From an uncultured Blastocatellia bacterium (lineage in GTDB: Bacteria > Acidobacteriota > Blastocatellia > Pyrinomonadales > Pyrinomonadaceae), in contig CAMLLD010000024.1 in NCBI GenBank assembly GCA_946480785.1, positions 5,974 to 69,973 on the forward strand: a DNA stretch of 64,000 nucleotides, read 5' to 3'. A model generated the notes under the pieces. That model was not told the DNA's origin, made no database searches, and saw only the letters and a program-made list of their open reading frames with translations. Position numbers and translations under genes: made by a program. Each line of letters begins with the position of its first letter. Position 1 is the stretch's first letter. Of the stretch, positions 7,896 to 16,681 are shown in pieces.

Positions 7896-9001
7896 ATCCG
7901 TTCAATCTCATCCACCATACGCCGCAAACTGAAGCGCCTGGCGACTTCTTGCTGCGCTCGCAACCCGATCTGTGTGCACAGGTCGTCGTCAGACAACAGC
8001 GCCGCTATCGCGCTGGAAATCCGTGGCACGTCGCCGATAGGAACAATCACCCCTGTCTTCTGATCTTCGACTACTTCAACCGCGCCGTCAGTTGCGGTTG
8101 CCACGACCGCTGTTCCCGCCGCCATTGCTTCAGCTATCGCAAGACCGAACGATTCCGTTTCCGACGCAGAGACAAACACGTCGAGCGCTGCGAGTAGTTT
8201 GGCCGCGTCGTCGAGCCAGCCGAGGAAATGAAACCGATGGTCGAGATTGAGTTCGGTTACGAGTTGCTTGAGTTGTTTGCGTACCTCACCTGAAGGCGAC
8301 GTGTCGACGCCCGCCAGCACGAAATGCGTTTGCGGAAAGCGCTCCGCGATCTTCGCTGCGGCGCGAATGAAATCGTCGTGTCGTTTCAAAGTGCGAAGCT
8401 CGCCAATGCTGCCGACGAGCAAACAATCCTCCGGCAAACCTTTGCTGCTTAGAAACTCCGCTCGATCGAAGCTGTTAAGCACTTGCGCAAACCGATCAGT
8501 GTCGATGCCGTTGTGAACGACCGTGATTCGATCGTCGCTTGTCAGTCGCTCTTTTCGTAATTCTCTTGCCACCGCATTCGACACCGCGATCACGCGTTGC
8601 GCACGAGCAAGCGTTTGCCGGTGCAACCGGTTCAACGGAAACAGCACGTGACGCGTAACGATAAACTTCGTGTTGCGATTCCGCCGTGCAGCATAAGCAG
8701 CGAGCGAGTAGTCGCGCGCCATGTGCGCGTGCACGACCTCGATCTCCTGCTGGCGCACGAACCGCGCTAGCTCGTGCGCGCTTTGTACGTCGAGTGCGTT
8801 GCGCAAACGCAGCGTCTTGATCTTCGTTGGTGGTAAGCGCACGTGCTCGACGAGCGGCGAGTGCGGACGCAACGCGAGATAAAGATCGTGACCGCGCTCG
8901 CTGAGTGAGTTGGTGAGATCGGCGACGTAGCGTTCGCCGCCGCCGAAAGATGACGCTGAACTAATCTGAAGGATTCTCAACTCGTACTGTCCGAAAGCCA
9001 A
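7883..9001 (-). CDS. Glycosyltransferase family 4 (GT-B fold)
   Basis: Protein of 372 residues. The N-terminal acceptor domain starts with ILQISSASSFGGGERYV, the Gly-rich loop of GT4 enzymes. The C-terminal nucleotide-sugar domain carries the E-x7-E signature (ESFGLAIAE in SETESFGLAIAEAMAAG), followed by the G-x-x-V-V-A-T switch. It probably transfers a sugar from a UDP or GDP donor to a lipid or polysaccharide acceptor in the cytoplasm. It has no neighbouring glycan genes, so the pathway is not known. Confidence 0.88.
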   Translation of the reverse strand: MAFGQYELRILQISSASSFGGGERYVADLTNSLSERGHDLYLALRPHSPLVEHVRLPPTKIKTLRLRNALDVQSAHELARFVRQQEIEVVHAHMARDYSLAAYAARRNRNTKFIVTRHVLFPLNRLHRQTLARAQRVIAVSNAVARELRKERLTSDDRITVVHNGIDTDRFAQVLNSFDRAEFLSSKGLPEDCLLVGSIGELRTLKRHDDFIRAAAKIAERFPQTHFVLAGVDTSPSGEVRKQLKQLVTELNLDHRFHFLGWLDDAAKLLAALDVFVSASETESFGLAIAEAMAAGTAVVATATDGAVEVVEDQKTGVIVPIGDVPRISSAIAALLSDDDLCTQIGLRAQQEVARRFSLRRMVDEIERIYAG

Positions 9002-9122
9002 ACAGCGGCGGTGTTCAGTGTTGTCAATTTACAAGGCAATTCGACACCGCGGCCCGGTCACGCAGTCGGCATAACGGTTGCCAATTCGCGGCTGAGCGAA
9101 CTTTTGCGGTCGGGAGGATTGT

Positions 9123-9653
9123 ATGGCTGATAAGGAAAAAGCGGAAAACGTAAAAGCGAAATTAGTAACCGGACTTTTTAAGAGCAAGGTGGCCGCCGAA
9201 GCGGCGGTGGACGCGATTATGAAACGCGGTTTCACACGGGAAGACATCAGCGTGCTCATGTCAGACGAAACGCGCTCGAAGCACTTCGCGCTGCAGTCGC
9301 GCACGCATGCGGCCGACGGGCTCGGCATGGGCGCGGCGCTGGGCGGCACGATCGGCGCGGTGCTCGCGGCGATCACGGCTGTCGGCACGACGTTGTTTTT
9401 GCCAGGGTTGAACCTTGTGATTGCTGGTCCAATCGCGGCGGCGCTCGCGGGGCTCGGCGCGGGTGGCGCGGCGGGTGGTTTGATTGGCGCTCTTGTGGGC
9501 GCGGGAATCCCTGAATATCGCGCGAAAGTTTACGAAGCGGGCATTCGTGGCGGCGGCATCCTGATCGGCGTTGAAGGGCGCACGGATGAAGAAGTCGATC
9601 GGTTGGAAGAGCTGCTCGGTGAGTTGGGCGCCGAACACGTGCGGACTGAATAA
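9123..9653 (+). CDS. YflT/GSP17M-like stress protein with glycine-zipper segment
   Basis: Protein of 176 residues. An N-terminal alpha/beta region (VTGLFKSKVAAEAAVDAI, then TREDISVLMSDE) resembles the general stress protein 17M/YflT domain. A long Gly/Ala-rich hydrophobic stretch (about residues 65-135) follows, with G-x-x-x-G repeats that could insert in or coat a membrane. GGGAGG lies upstream of ATG 9123. It is followed by a convergent CsbD gene, another general-stress family, so both may belong to one stress response. Confidence 0.75.
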   Translation: MADKEKAENVKAKLVTGLFKSKVAAEAAVDAIMKRGFTREDISVLMSDETRSKHFALQSRTHAADGLGMGAALGGTIGAVLAAITAVGTTLFLPGLNLVIAGPIAAALAGLGAGGAAGGLIGALVGAGIPEYRAKVYEAGIRGGGILIGVEGRTDEEVDRLEELLGELGAEHVRTE

Positions 9654-9678
9654 GCCACAGATACACACGGATCATACG

Positions 9679-9720
9679 AAACACGGATTACAGGGAACGT
9701 TGTCCATGTAATCCGTGTTT
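9679..9720. terminator. Bidirectional terminator-like hairpin made of an ATCCGTG repeat
   Basis: Perfect 14-bp stem AAACACGGATTACA (9679-9692) with TGTAATCCGTGTTT (9707-9720), and a 14-nt loop. It lies between the convergent stress-protein and csbD genes, where a shared terminator is expected. It lacks a long U tract. The arms belong to the ATCCGTG repeat family, and a further copy precedes it at 9658-9675. Confidence 0.6.
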
Positions 9721-9768
9721 GTGTTGCTGGCCTTGGCTGTTGTTAGCAGCCTTCAGTGTCGATCGCGC

Positions 9769-9981
9769 TCAGTGTCCGATCGCGTCGCCGATATCCTCGA
9801 CTGCTTCACCGACTTTGCGTCGCGCTTTTCCGAAGCCTTCTTTAAGATCGCCGCCGGCTTGGTCCGCATTGCCTTCGGCTTCGAGATCGCGATCGTTGAT
9901 CGCTCTACCGACTACTTCCTTAGTTTTACCTTTAGCCTGATCGAATTTGCCTTCGACTTCGTCTCTATTTGGTAGTCCCAT
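9769..9981 (-). CDS. CsbD family stress protein
   Basis: Protein of 70 residues, highly charged and helical, with the CsbD signature: VEGKFDQAKGKTKEVVGRAI, then LEAEGNADQAGGDLKEGFGK. CsbD-like proteins are small, abundant, sigma-B- or stress-induced proteins of unknown molecular function. The ribosome binding site GGAGG lies upstream of the start. It is convergent with the YflT-like stress gene. Confidence 0.9.
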   Translation of the reverse strand: MGLPNRDEVEGKFDQAKGKTKEVVGRAINDRDLEAEGNADQAGGDLKEGFGKARRKVGEAVEDIGDAIGH

Positions 9982-10079
9982 CTTAACCTCCTCATACCTT
10001 GATGATTTGCGTCACGCAGTTCGAGGAGCAAGCACCGTTCCAAAGACGGCTTTCTTACAAACTCGATGTGATCCTGTGA

Positions 10080-10259
10080 TCAACTCGAGCTGACACGCCG
10101 CAGCACGACGAAAGCCCAGACGGAGAGGGCGGCGGCGAGAAGGGTTAGGAGGAGGAAGAAGGGTTCGCGCAGAACGTGCGTTTCCATCGCGATGTGTGCG
10201 ATGTGCGCAATCGTGATCAACGCGAAGATTGCACCGCTCGTGATGATGTAAGCTTTCAT
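10080..10259 (-). CDS. Small membrane protein, 59 residues
   Basis: The reading frame begins MKAYIITSGAIFALITIAHI and ends VLRRVSSS. It has two hydrophobic segments (about residues 3-22 and 33-53) linked by a short loop containing METHVLREP. AAGGAG sits 7 nt upstream of the ATG, strong support for translation. It has the look of a conserved small inner-membrane protein with a His-containing first helix (AHIAHIAME). Its function is unknown. It could share a promoter region with csbD, 98 bp downstream. Confidence 0.75.
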   Translation of the reverse strand: MKAYIITSGAIFALITIAHIAHIAMETHVLREPFFLLLTLLAAALSVWAFVVLRRVSSS

Positions 10260-10281
10260 GAGGATCTCCTTCGAACTCCTT

Positions 10282-10350
10282 AGTTAAGAGTTCATATTCT
10301 AAGAGCTCAGCTTCTCATTAAGAGCTCAGCCTCGGTTAAGAGTTCAGCTT
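10282..10350. repeat. Degenerate 4-copy TAAGAG(T/C)TCA repeat
   Basis: Four near-identical decamers of the form TAAGAGTTCA or TAAGAGCTCA lie within 70 bp. They span the gap between the small membrane protein and the 3' end of the dehydrogenase gene, and the last copy provides the dehydrogenase stop codon. The function is unknown; it could be simple local duplication. Confidence 0.5.
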
Positions 10351-11340
10351 GTGGATGATCGCGTCGGCGAACTCGGCGGTTTTGGCGGTGCCGCCGATGT
10401 CGCGGGTGCGTACCTTCCCTTCTTCGTAGACGGTGAGCATCGCGCGCTCGATGCGATCGGCGGCGTCGCGCTCGCCGATGTAGCGCAGCATCAGGATGCC
10501 GGATTGTAGTAAAGCGGTCGGGTTTGCGATGCCCTGGCCGGCAATGTCCGGCGCGGAGCCGTGCACCGCCTCGAAGACCGCGCCTTTCTCGCCGATATTT
10601 GCGCCGGGAACAAGCCCGAGGCCGCCGACTAAACCCGCACACAAATCAGAAACGATGTCGCCATAAAGATTCTCAAGCAACATCACGTCAAACTGTTCGG
10701 GGCGCATCACAAGCTGCATGCACGCATTGTCAACGATCTTGTCGTCAGCCTGAATATCCGGATAGTCCTGCGCCACGCGGCGAAAGCAGTCGAGGAACAA
10801 ACCATCCGACAGCTTCATGATGTTCGCCTTGTGCACGGCGGTGACTTTCTTCCGCCCTTCACTGCGCGCATGCTCGAACGCAAAGCGCGCGATGCGCGTC
10901 GAGGCCTTCTCCGTGATGATCTTCAAACTCTCAACCACACCCGGCACCACGACGTGTTCGAGCCCCGAATACAGATCCTCCGTGTTCTCGCGCACGACGA
11001 TCAGATCGAGTTCCGGATAACGACACGGCACGTTCGGCAACGCGCGCACCGGCCGCAGGTTCGCGTACAAGTCGAGCGTCTTGCGCAGTCCGACGTTGAC
11101 CGAAGTGAAGCCTTTGCCGACAGGCGTGGTGATCGGTCCCTTCAGCGCGACCTTGTTGAGCAGGATCGAGTCGAGCAGTTCCTGCGGCAGCGTCTCGCCG
11201 AATTTTTCGAGCGCCTGTGCACCCGCGTAATGCGTTTCCCATTCGATATCGACGCCGGAGGCTTCGATAATACTTACTACGCTGGAAGCGACTTCGGGGC
11301 CGATGCCGTCGCCTGGAATCAGTGTGATACGATGCGTCAT
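10336..11340 (-). CDS. Isocitrate/isopropylmalate dehydrogenase family enzyme (probably NAD-dependent isocitrate dehydrogenase)
   Basis: Protein of 334 residues starting with the family signature ITLIPGDGIGPEV. Substrate and metal residues are visible: the LRKTLDLYANLRP Arg cluster, RENTEDLYSG, the catalytic Lys in HKANIMKLSDGLF and the Asp pair in ENLYGDIVSDL. The single-domain length and NIMKLSDGLF favour an NAD-type isocitrate dehydrogenase over LeuB or homoisocitrate dehydrogenase, but sequence alone leaves this open. The start is ATG 11340; the open frame extends further but has no support and would overlap the divergent ThiO gene. Confidence 0.88.
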   Translation of the reverse strand: MTHRITLIPGDGIGPEVASSVVSIIEASGVDIEWETHYAGAQALEKFGETLPQELLDSILLNKVALKGPITTPVGKGFTSVNVGLRKTLDLYANLRPVRALPNVPCRYPELDLIVVRENTEDLYSGLEHVVVPGVVESLKIITEKASTRIARFAFEHARSEGRKKVTAVHKANIMKLSDGLFLDCFRRVAQDYPDIQADDKIVDNACMQLVMRPEQFDVMLLENLYGDIVSDLCAGLVGGLGLVPGANIGEKGAVFEAVHGSAPDIAGQGIANPTALLQSGILMLRYIGERDAADRIERAMLTVYEEGKVRTRDIGGTAKTAEFADAIIHKLNS

Positions 11341-11383
11341 CGAAACAGATATTAGTGCTTTGTACTTGAACGGTTCAAATGAA

Positions 11384-12508
11384 GTGCCGCGATCCGCGGA
11401 TGTAGTCGTTATCGGCGGCGGCGTGATTGGTCTAACGGTGGCGCGCGCGTTGGCCCAACGCGGTGTGCGCGACGTGTGTTTGATCGAGCGCGCGGCGTTG
11501 GGCACGGAAGCGTCGTTTGCGGCGGGAGGGATACTCGCGCCGCAGGCTGAAGCTGATGGGCGTGATGCGTTTTTTGAACTCGCGTGCAGGAGTCGTGACC
11601 TTCACTTTGACTTCGCCGCTGGGCTGTTTGAAGAGACTGGTGTTGACGTTGAGCTTGATACGACGGGAACGCTTTACGTTGCGCTCAACGGCGAGGATGT
11701 GATTGAGATCGAGAAGCGTTTCGACTGGCAATCAAAGGCGGGATTGGCTGTAGAGAAGCTGACGGCACGTGAGGCGCGAGAGTTGGAGCCGTGCGTTGCG
11801 TCTTCCCTACCTGGAGCCCTTCTTTTTCCACGCGACATACAAGTTGAGAATCGGCGGTTACTAAACGCACTGGTGAACAGCGTTGCGAAAGCCGCAGTTA
11901 GAATTGCGACGCACACAGATGTAGAAGCTGTAAAGATCGAGCGCGGCCAAATAAATGGCGTTCAAACTTCTCGCGGGTTTGTGAGTTGTCAGAAAGTAAT
12001 CGTCGCTGCCGGCACGTGGTCAAGCACGATCGAACACGCCCACGCACCAAAAATCGAACCCGTCCGCGGCCAGATGATCTGTTTCGACGCCAAGCCGCAA
12101 CTCACGCGACACGTCATCTACAGCCCGCGCGGCTATCTGGTTCCCCGCAAAGACGGCCGTCTGCTCGCCGGCTCAACCAGCGAAAACGCCGGTTTCACCA
12201 AACAAGTCACAGCCGGCGGCATCAGCTCGATTCTCGCCCACGCCAGCGAGATTTCGCCAAAAATCGAAAACCTCCCCATCATCGACACCTGGGCCGGACT
12301 GCGCCCGCGTGCTGCTGACGGTTTGCCTGTGCTCGGGCCTTGTGATGAAATTGACGGGCTCGTTTATGCAACGGGACATTACCGAAACGGAATCCTACTC
12401 GCGCCCGTCACCGGAGAGTTGATTGCCGACGCAGTCGTGAAGGGTCACATTTCGCCTTTGCTCGCGGCATTTAGTCCCAATCGTTTTAAGCTGGCACACG
12501 TAAGTTAA
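11384..12508 (+). CDS. thiO: ThiO-like glycine oxidase / FAD-dependent amine oxidoreductase
   Basis: DAO-family flavoprotein. The FAD dinucleotide fold is ADVVVIGGGVIGLTVARALA near the N terminus, followed by GTEASFAAGGILAPQ (the S-x-x-x-G-G-x-L-x-P motif of ThiO) and a C-terminal GHYRNGILLAP FAD motif. ThiO oxidises glycine to the imine used for thiazole synthesis, but no thi gene is adjacent, so another amine substrate is possible. The start is uncertain: GTG 11384, TTG 11360 and ATG 11303 are in frame, and the last would overlap the divergent dehydrogenase. No clear ribosome binding site decides. Confidence 0.82.
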   Translation: MPRSADVVVIGGGVIGLTVARALAQRGVRDVCLIERAALGTEASFAAGGILAPQAEADGRDAFFELACRSRDLHFDFAAGLFEETGVDVELDTTGTLYVALNGEDVIEIEKRFDWQSKAGLAVEKLTAREARELEPCVASSLPGALLFPRDIQVENRRLLNALVNSVAKAAVRIATHTDVEAVKIERGQINGVQTSRGFVSCQKVIVAAGTWSSTIEHAHAPKIEPVRGQMICFDAKPQLTRHVIYSPRGYLVPRKDGRLLAGSTSENAGFTKQVTAGGISSILAHASEISPKIENLPIIDTWAGLRPRAADGLPVLGPCDEIDGLVYATGHYRNGILLAPVTGELIADAVVKGHISPLLAAFSPNRFKLAHVS

Positions 12509-12515
12509 GCCACAC

Positions 12516-13823
12516 ATGAAAGCTGTAACCCTGGTTCTTTTGCTATTACTGTCGGCCGCGCCGTCGTTCGCGCAAGCGCTCGATGCGAACAAGGACGCGG
12601 CGGCGAAAGCCGACGATCGCGCGGCGCAGGCGCTGTATGAAGACGCCAACGGCTATCTCGGCCGCCGTTACCAGGAGTTCAACAAGCAGAAGCTCGCTTA
12701 CGATCCCAAACTCGAAGCGCAAACACGCAAAGAACAACAGGAACTCGCCGTGAAGAACGCCGCGATCCTCAAAGCGCGTTCGCACTTGAACAAAGAAGAT
12801 CTTTACTACCTCGGCATGCTGCAGCATCTCGCCGGCGACGGCGACAACGCGCTCGCCACGATGCGCTTGCTGCTGAAAGACGATCCTGACGGACAACAGG
12901 CACAAGCCGCGCGCAACGTCGTCGTGCTGTATGCAGTCAAAAAAGGTTTACTCGACGAAGCGAAAACCGCAGTTGATAAGTACACGCATCACAAACCGCA
13001 GAGCGCCGACGAACGTTACCGCATGGAGTTTCTGCTTGCGGACGCTTACGGGCGCAGCAAAGACTACGCGTCGATGACGGCACACGCGAAGGAAATGCTC
13101 GCGGCGGCAAAGGATTTCGCGAGTGCAAATCCGGCGAACCCGTTCAAGCGCGACGAGATGCTGATCAAGTCGGGCGCGTTGTTGGCCGACTCTTACGTGA
13201 AGTCAAACCACAAAGACGATGCGCTGAAGACCATCGAAGGAATCGTCCGGTTGTCGTTTGAGTTGCCGTCGGGAAACCTTTACAAGCTCGCGATGTACCG
13301 GTTCGCGCTACTCGGACCTTCAGCCGAAGAAATCGACAAACTATTCGCCGGTTCCACGGCGCCGAAAGCGACTCCGCCGGAGATCGTCGCGACCGAGTGG
13401 ATCGATCAAACGCCCGTCAAGCTTTCCGAGCTACGCGGCAAAGTCGTGTTGCTCGACTTCTGGGCGCATTGGTGTGGACCATGCCGCATCACGCTGCCGA
13501 ACCTTTCGCGCTGGCACGACACTTACAAAGATAAAGGTCTCGTGATCCTCGGGCTCACGACTTACTACGGTCATGGCAACGGTAAACCCATGACGCCGCC
13601 CGAAGAGCTCGCGTATCTGCGCGAGTTCAAGAAGCGCAACCGGCTGCCGTATGGCGTCGTGGTGGACGAAGCGGAGAAAAACGACATCAACTACGGCGTG
13701 AATTCGATTCCGATGTCGTTTCTAATCGATCGCAAAGGCGTATTGCGCTACATTTCTCCCGGCGCGAACGAGGAGGAGATCGAGTCGTTGGGCCAAATGA
13801 TTAAGAAGTTAGTGGACGAGTAA
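12516..13823 (+). CDS. Periplasmic TPR-TlpA-like thioredoxin protein
   Basis: Protein of 435 residues. A signal peptide (MKAVTLVLLLLLSAAPSFAQ) is followed by an all-helical, TPR-like region (about 30-270). A C-terminal TlpA/ResA-type thioredoxin domain carries the active-site pair Cys320-Gly-Pro-Cys323 in FWAHWCGPC, and a cis-Pro in NSIPMSFLID. It probably reduces disulfides or acts in c-type cytochrome maturation outside the inner membrane. Its stop directly abuts the ATG of the CcdA fusion, which is the likely electron donor. Confidence 0.85.
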   Translation: MKAVTLVLLLLLSAAPSFAQALDANKDAAAKADDRAAQALYEDANGYLGRRYQEFNKQKLAYDPKLEAQTRKEQQELAVKNAAILKARSHLNKEDLYYLGMLQHLAGDGDNALATMRLLLKDDPDGQQAQAARNVVVLYAVKKGLLDEAKTAVDKYTHHKPQSADERYRMEFLLADAYGRSKDYASMTAHAKEMLAAAKDFASANPANPFKRDEMLIKSGALLADSYVKSNHKDDALKTIEGIVRLSFELPSGNLYKLAMYRFALLGPSAEEIDKLFAGSTAPKATPPEIVATEWIDQTPVKLSELRGKVVLLDFWAHWCGPCRITLPNLSRWHDTYKDKGLVILGLTTYYGHGNGKPMTPPEELAYLREFKKRNRLPYGVVVDEAEKNDINYGVNSIPMSFLIDRKGVLRYISPGANEEEIESLGQMIKKLVDE

Positions 13824-15056
13824 ATGGAAGACCAGGGCATTACATTATTTCGCGTAATAATCTCTTTTGCAGCGGGCATACTCTCGTTTCTCTCGCCGTG
13901 CGTGTTGCCGCTCGTGCCGGGTTACATCTCGCTCATCTCCGGCGTCAGCATCGACAATCTGAAAGAAGGCGTGAGCAGCCGTCGCGCGGTGATTCTCAAC
14001 TCGCTCGCGTTCAACGCCGGACTGTCAGTCATCTTTCTGCTGCTCGGCACGACCGCCGGACTCGTCGGCTCTGCGATCACAAGCAATCCGTGGGTGCGCA
14101 TCATCGGCGGACTCGTGATCATCGCTTTCGGTCTGCAACTGATCGGCTTGCTCAAGATCTCTGCGCTTTACAGAGACACGCGTTTCTTTTCCGACGACAA
14201 ACCACGCGGCATGTTTGGTTCGGCCGCGCTTGGCGTTGCGTTTGCCGCGGGCTGGACGCCGTGCATCGGTCCAATTCTCGGCGGCATCATCGGCCTGGCT
14301 GCCACGAGCGGCGGCTGGAAAAGCGGCTTGGTTTTGTCGGCGTTTTATTCCGCCGGGCTCGCGGTGCCGTTTCTGTTGACGGGCCTCGGCATCAATCAAT
14401 TTCTGAGTTTCTATAAAGGCTTTCGCAGGCACCTGCACAAGGTCGAGGTTATCTCGGGCGTAGTGCTGATCGTCGTCGGTCTCTTGGTGATGAGCGGGCA
14501 ATCGACGCTGCTGGCGAGCTCGCGCTTCACAGGGTTGCTGCCGAACCTCGAAGGTTGGCTGAACCTGGGCAACTCAACTCCAAAACCGCCGCCGCCGACA
14601 ACCGCAAACGCGAGTTATGACCCCGTTCCCGACGTCGAATTTCGCACGCTCGCTGACAAGCCGTTTCGTCTCAAAGAACTTCAAGGCCAGGTTGTGCTGC
14701 TGAACTTCTGGGCCACATACTGCATTCCGTGTCGGGAAGAAATTCCGGCGCTCAATCAATTGCAGCACGAGCTCGAAGCACAGGGCCTGCGTATCGTCGG
14801 CGCTTCGCTCGACGACAGCATCGACGGTGTGAATGATTATCAAAAAGAAGTCGTGCGGTTCGACTATCAGGTCTTGCTCGGCGGCAGTGACGCCAAAGTA
14901 AAATTCGCGCAGTCGGTATTGCCGACCACGTATCTAATCGATCGCCAAGGACGCATTCGCCAGAAAATTATCGGAGCCCGAGATAAAGCTGGCTGGGAGG
15001 CCGCGGTGAAACCGCTTCTCGCGGAAGCGCCGGCTACCGCCAGCGTCACCAACTAA
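13824..15056 (+). CDS. CcdA-thioredoxin fusion (DsbD-like reductant exporter)
   Basis: Protein of 410 residues. Residues 8-235 form a CcdA/DsbD-beta membrane domain, with a Cys in FLSPCVLPLVPGY and a second in AGWTPCIGPILG, the pair that relays electrons across the membrane. After a Pro-rich linker near 255, a TlpA-like thioredoxin domain has Cys300-Ile-Pro-Cys303 and the cis-Pro motif VLPTTYLIDRQG. It should pass electrons from cytoplasmic thioredoxin to periplasmic partners, plausibly the two flanking thioredoxin-fold proteins. Its start abuts the previous stop (TAA-ATG). Confidence 0.9.
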   Translation: MEDQGITLFRVIISFAAGILSFLSPCVLPLVPGYISLISGVSIDNLKEGVSSRRAVILNSLAFNAGLSVIFLLLGTTAGLVGSAITSNPWVRIIGGLVIIAFGLQLIGLLKISALYRDTRFFSDDKPRGMFGSAALGVAFAAGWTPCIGPILGGIIGLAATSGGWKSGLVLSAFYSAGLAVPFLLTGLGINQFLSFYKGFRRHLHKVEVISGVVLIVVGLLVMSGQSTLLASSRFTGLLPNLEGWLNLGNSTPKPPPPTTANASYDPVPDVEFRTLADKPFRLKELQGQVVLLNFWATYCIPCREEIPALNQLQHELEAQGLRIVGASLDDSIDGVNDYQKEVVRFDYQVLLGGSDAKVKFAQSVLPTTYLIDRQGRIRQKIIGARDKAGWEAAVKPLLAEAPATASVTN

Positions 15057-15074
15057 GCAGCCGGAGTAAACATC

Positions 15075-15707
15075 ATGAAGAAGTTTCTATTTGTTTCCCT
15101 CCTCCTCGCGATTTCACCGCTCGCCGCGATGGCCCAAGGCGACCACGAGTATTCGCCGCTCGTCGAAAAGACGGTGAACTATCGGAACTGGTCGCTGCCG
15201 GATCTCAAGAGCGATAAAGACGCTGATCTGCGCAAGCTGATGGCCGGCAAGAAGCTCGTGATGATTGTTTACTTCGCACCGTGGTGTCATAACTGGCGCA
15301 ACGAAGCACCGATTGCCGCGAAGCTTTATGACAAGTACAAAGGTCAGGGTTTCCAGGTAATCGGCGTCAGCGAGTATGCGTCGAAGGACGACGTGAAGAG
15401 TTTCTTTGGCGACGCTGGTCCAACTTTTCCGATCGTGACCGAGTCAGAGTCGCGCGAGGAAAAGGATAAGACGCTGCATTACGAATACCGGCAGCTAACC
15501 GGCGACACGCGTAACTGGGGTTCGCCCTGGAACATTTTTCTCGAGCCCGCGAAAGTGAATCCGAAGGGCGAGGTCTTGACGGAAAAAGCGTGGGTCGTGA
15601 ACGGTGAGTTGATCGAAGACGAAGTCGATAAGTTCATCGCTTCAAAACTCACACCCAGATCGGCGACGGCCGCGGCCGCGAAAGTAATCGAACCCTGTAA
15701 AAACTGA
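15075..15707 (+). CDS. Secreted thioredoxin-fold protein with a single active-site cysteine
   Basis: Protein of 210 residues with a signal peptide ([20 protein letters not shown]). The thioredoxin-like fold has the active-site region [14 protein letters not shown]. The second redox cysteine is replaced by Trp: Cys71-His-Asn-Trp74. The final residues contain another Cys (EPCKN). A single N-terminal Cys can still support peroxiredoxin-like or monothiol chemistry. It lies 18 nt after the CcdA fusion and 2 nt before the DHH gene, so it is probably in one transcript. Confidence 0.78.
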   Translation: MKKFLFVSLLLAISPLAAMAQGDHEYSPLVEKTVNYRNWSLPDLKSDKDADLRKLMAGKKLVMIVYFAPWCHNWRNEAPIAAKLYDKYKGQGFQVIGVSEYASKDDVKSFFGDAGPTFPIVTESESREEKDKTLHYEYRQLTGDTRNWGSPWNIFLEPAKVNPKGEVLTEKAWVVNGELIEDEVDKFIASKLTPRSATAAAAKVIEPCKN

Positions 15708-15709
15708 GC

Positions 15710-16663
15710 GTGAAACTTCGTCTCCTGTACCACGGCCACTGCTTCGATGGTGTCGCTTCGGCGGCCACTTTCACTCGCTTCTACAAGGAACGCATTCATC
15801 CGGAAGCCGAGGTCAACTACACCGGGCTGCTGCACCGGCCCGGCAATCTCTTCGACCACTCGATGTTTGATTCCGACGAGAATGCGATCGTCGATTTCAA
15901 ATATGCCGCGTCGGACAAGTTGACGTGGTGGTTCGATCATCACGAGTCGGCTTTTCTCACGCTGGAAGACGAGGCGCACTTTCGCGCCGACAAATCAGGC
16001 AAGAAGTTTTTGGACCCGACGCGGAAGTCGTGCACGGAGTTCATCGCCGACGTTGCTCACGAGCGCTTCGGTTTCAATCCCGAGCCGATCGAGACGCTGG
16101 TCCACTGGGCGCACATCATTGACGGCGCCCTTTATGAGTCGCCGGCGCAGTGTGTCGAGCTGAAGGAACCGGCGTTGCAGTTGATGCAGGTGATCGAAGC
16201 GGACCCGGATGACGCGTTCATCGAGCAGATCATTCGCGATCTGACGGTGCGATCGTTAGAGGAAGTGGCGACGAGCGCGGAAGTGCAGCGGCGTTTTCAG
16301 CCGATACTGCAACAGCATCTTGAGACGTTGGAAGCGGTGCGCAGGAAAGCGAAGTTTGCCGACGGCGTGGTGCAGTTTGACTTGGTTGACGAAGGTTACG
16401 AAGGCTTCAACAAGTTCATTCCTTACTACCTCTATCCCGAGACGACTTACTCGGTGGCGCTGACGCGCGGACCGCAGCGCACGAAGATCTCGGTCGGTTC
16501 GAATCCGTGGGCGCCGAGGCCGCGCCGGCACAACATCGCGAAGATCTGCGAACGTTACGGTGGCGGCGGTCACGCCGTTGTCGGCGCGATCTCGTTCAAG
16601 CCGGAAGAAGTCGAAGAAGCGCGGAAAGCGGTGCGCGAGATCGTGGCTGAGTTATCCGTGTAA
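15710..16663 (+). CDS. DHH-family phosphoesterase
   Basis: Protein of 317 residues with the DHH-superfamily metal sites: [11 protein letters not shown] near residue 5 and the diagnostic WWFDHHES (about residues 71-78). A C-terminal DHHA1-like nucleic-acid-binding domain ends in [14 protein letters not shown]. Relatives are RecJ, oligoribonucleases (NrnA) and cyclic-dinucleotide phosphodiesterases; the exact substrate is not readable. The start is GTG 15710, two bases after the upstream stop. Its stop codon lies inside a dispersed ATCCGTG repeat, so the original C terminus may have been altered. Confidence 0.85.
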   Translation: MKLRLLYHGHCFDGVASAATFTRFYKERIHPEAEVNYTGLLHRPGNLFDHSMFDSDENAIVDFKYAASDKLTWWFDHHESAFLTLEDEAHFRADKSGKKFLDPTRKSCTEFIADVAHERFGFNPEPIETLVHWAHIIDGALYESPAQCVELKEPALQLMQVIEADPDDAFIEQIIRDLTVRSLEEVATSAEVQRRFQPILQQHLETLEAVRRKAKFADGVVQFDLVDEGYEGFNKFIPYYLYPETTYSVALTRGPQRTKISVGSNPWAPRPRRHNIAKICERYGGGGHAVVGAISFKPEEVEEARKAVREIVAELSV

Positions 16664-16681
16664 ATCTGTGTTATCCGTGGC
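16654..16681. repeat. ATCCGTG-family dispersed repeat at the end of the DHH gene
   Basis: The order is ATCCGTG, TAAATCTGTG, TTATCCGTGGC, nearly the same as the copy in dnaX at 3774-3800. It supplies the last codons and TAA stop of the DHH gene and reaches into the last codons of the convergent Xaa-Pro aminopeptidase gene. Confidence 0.6.
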
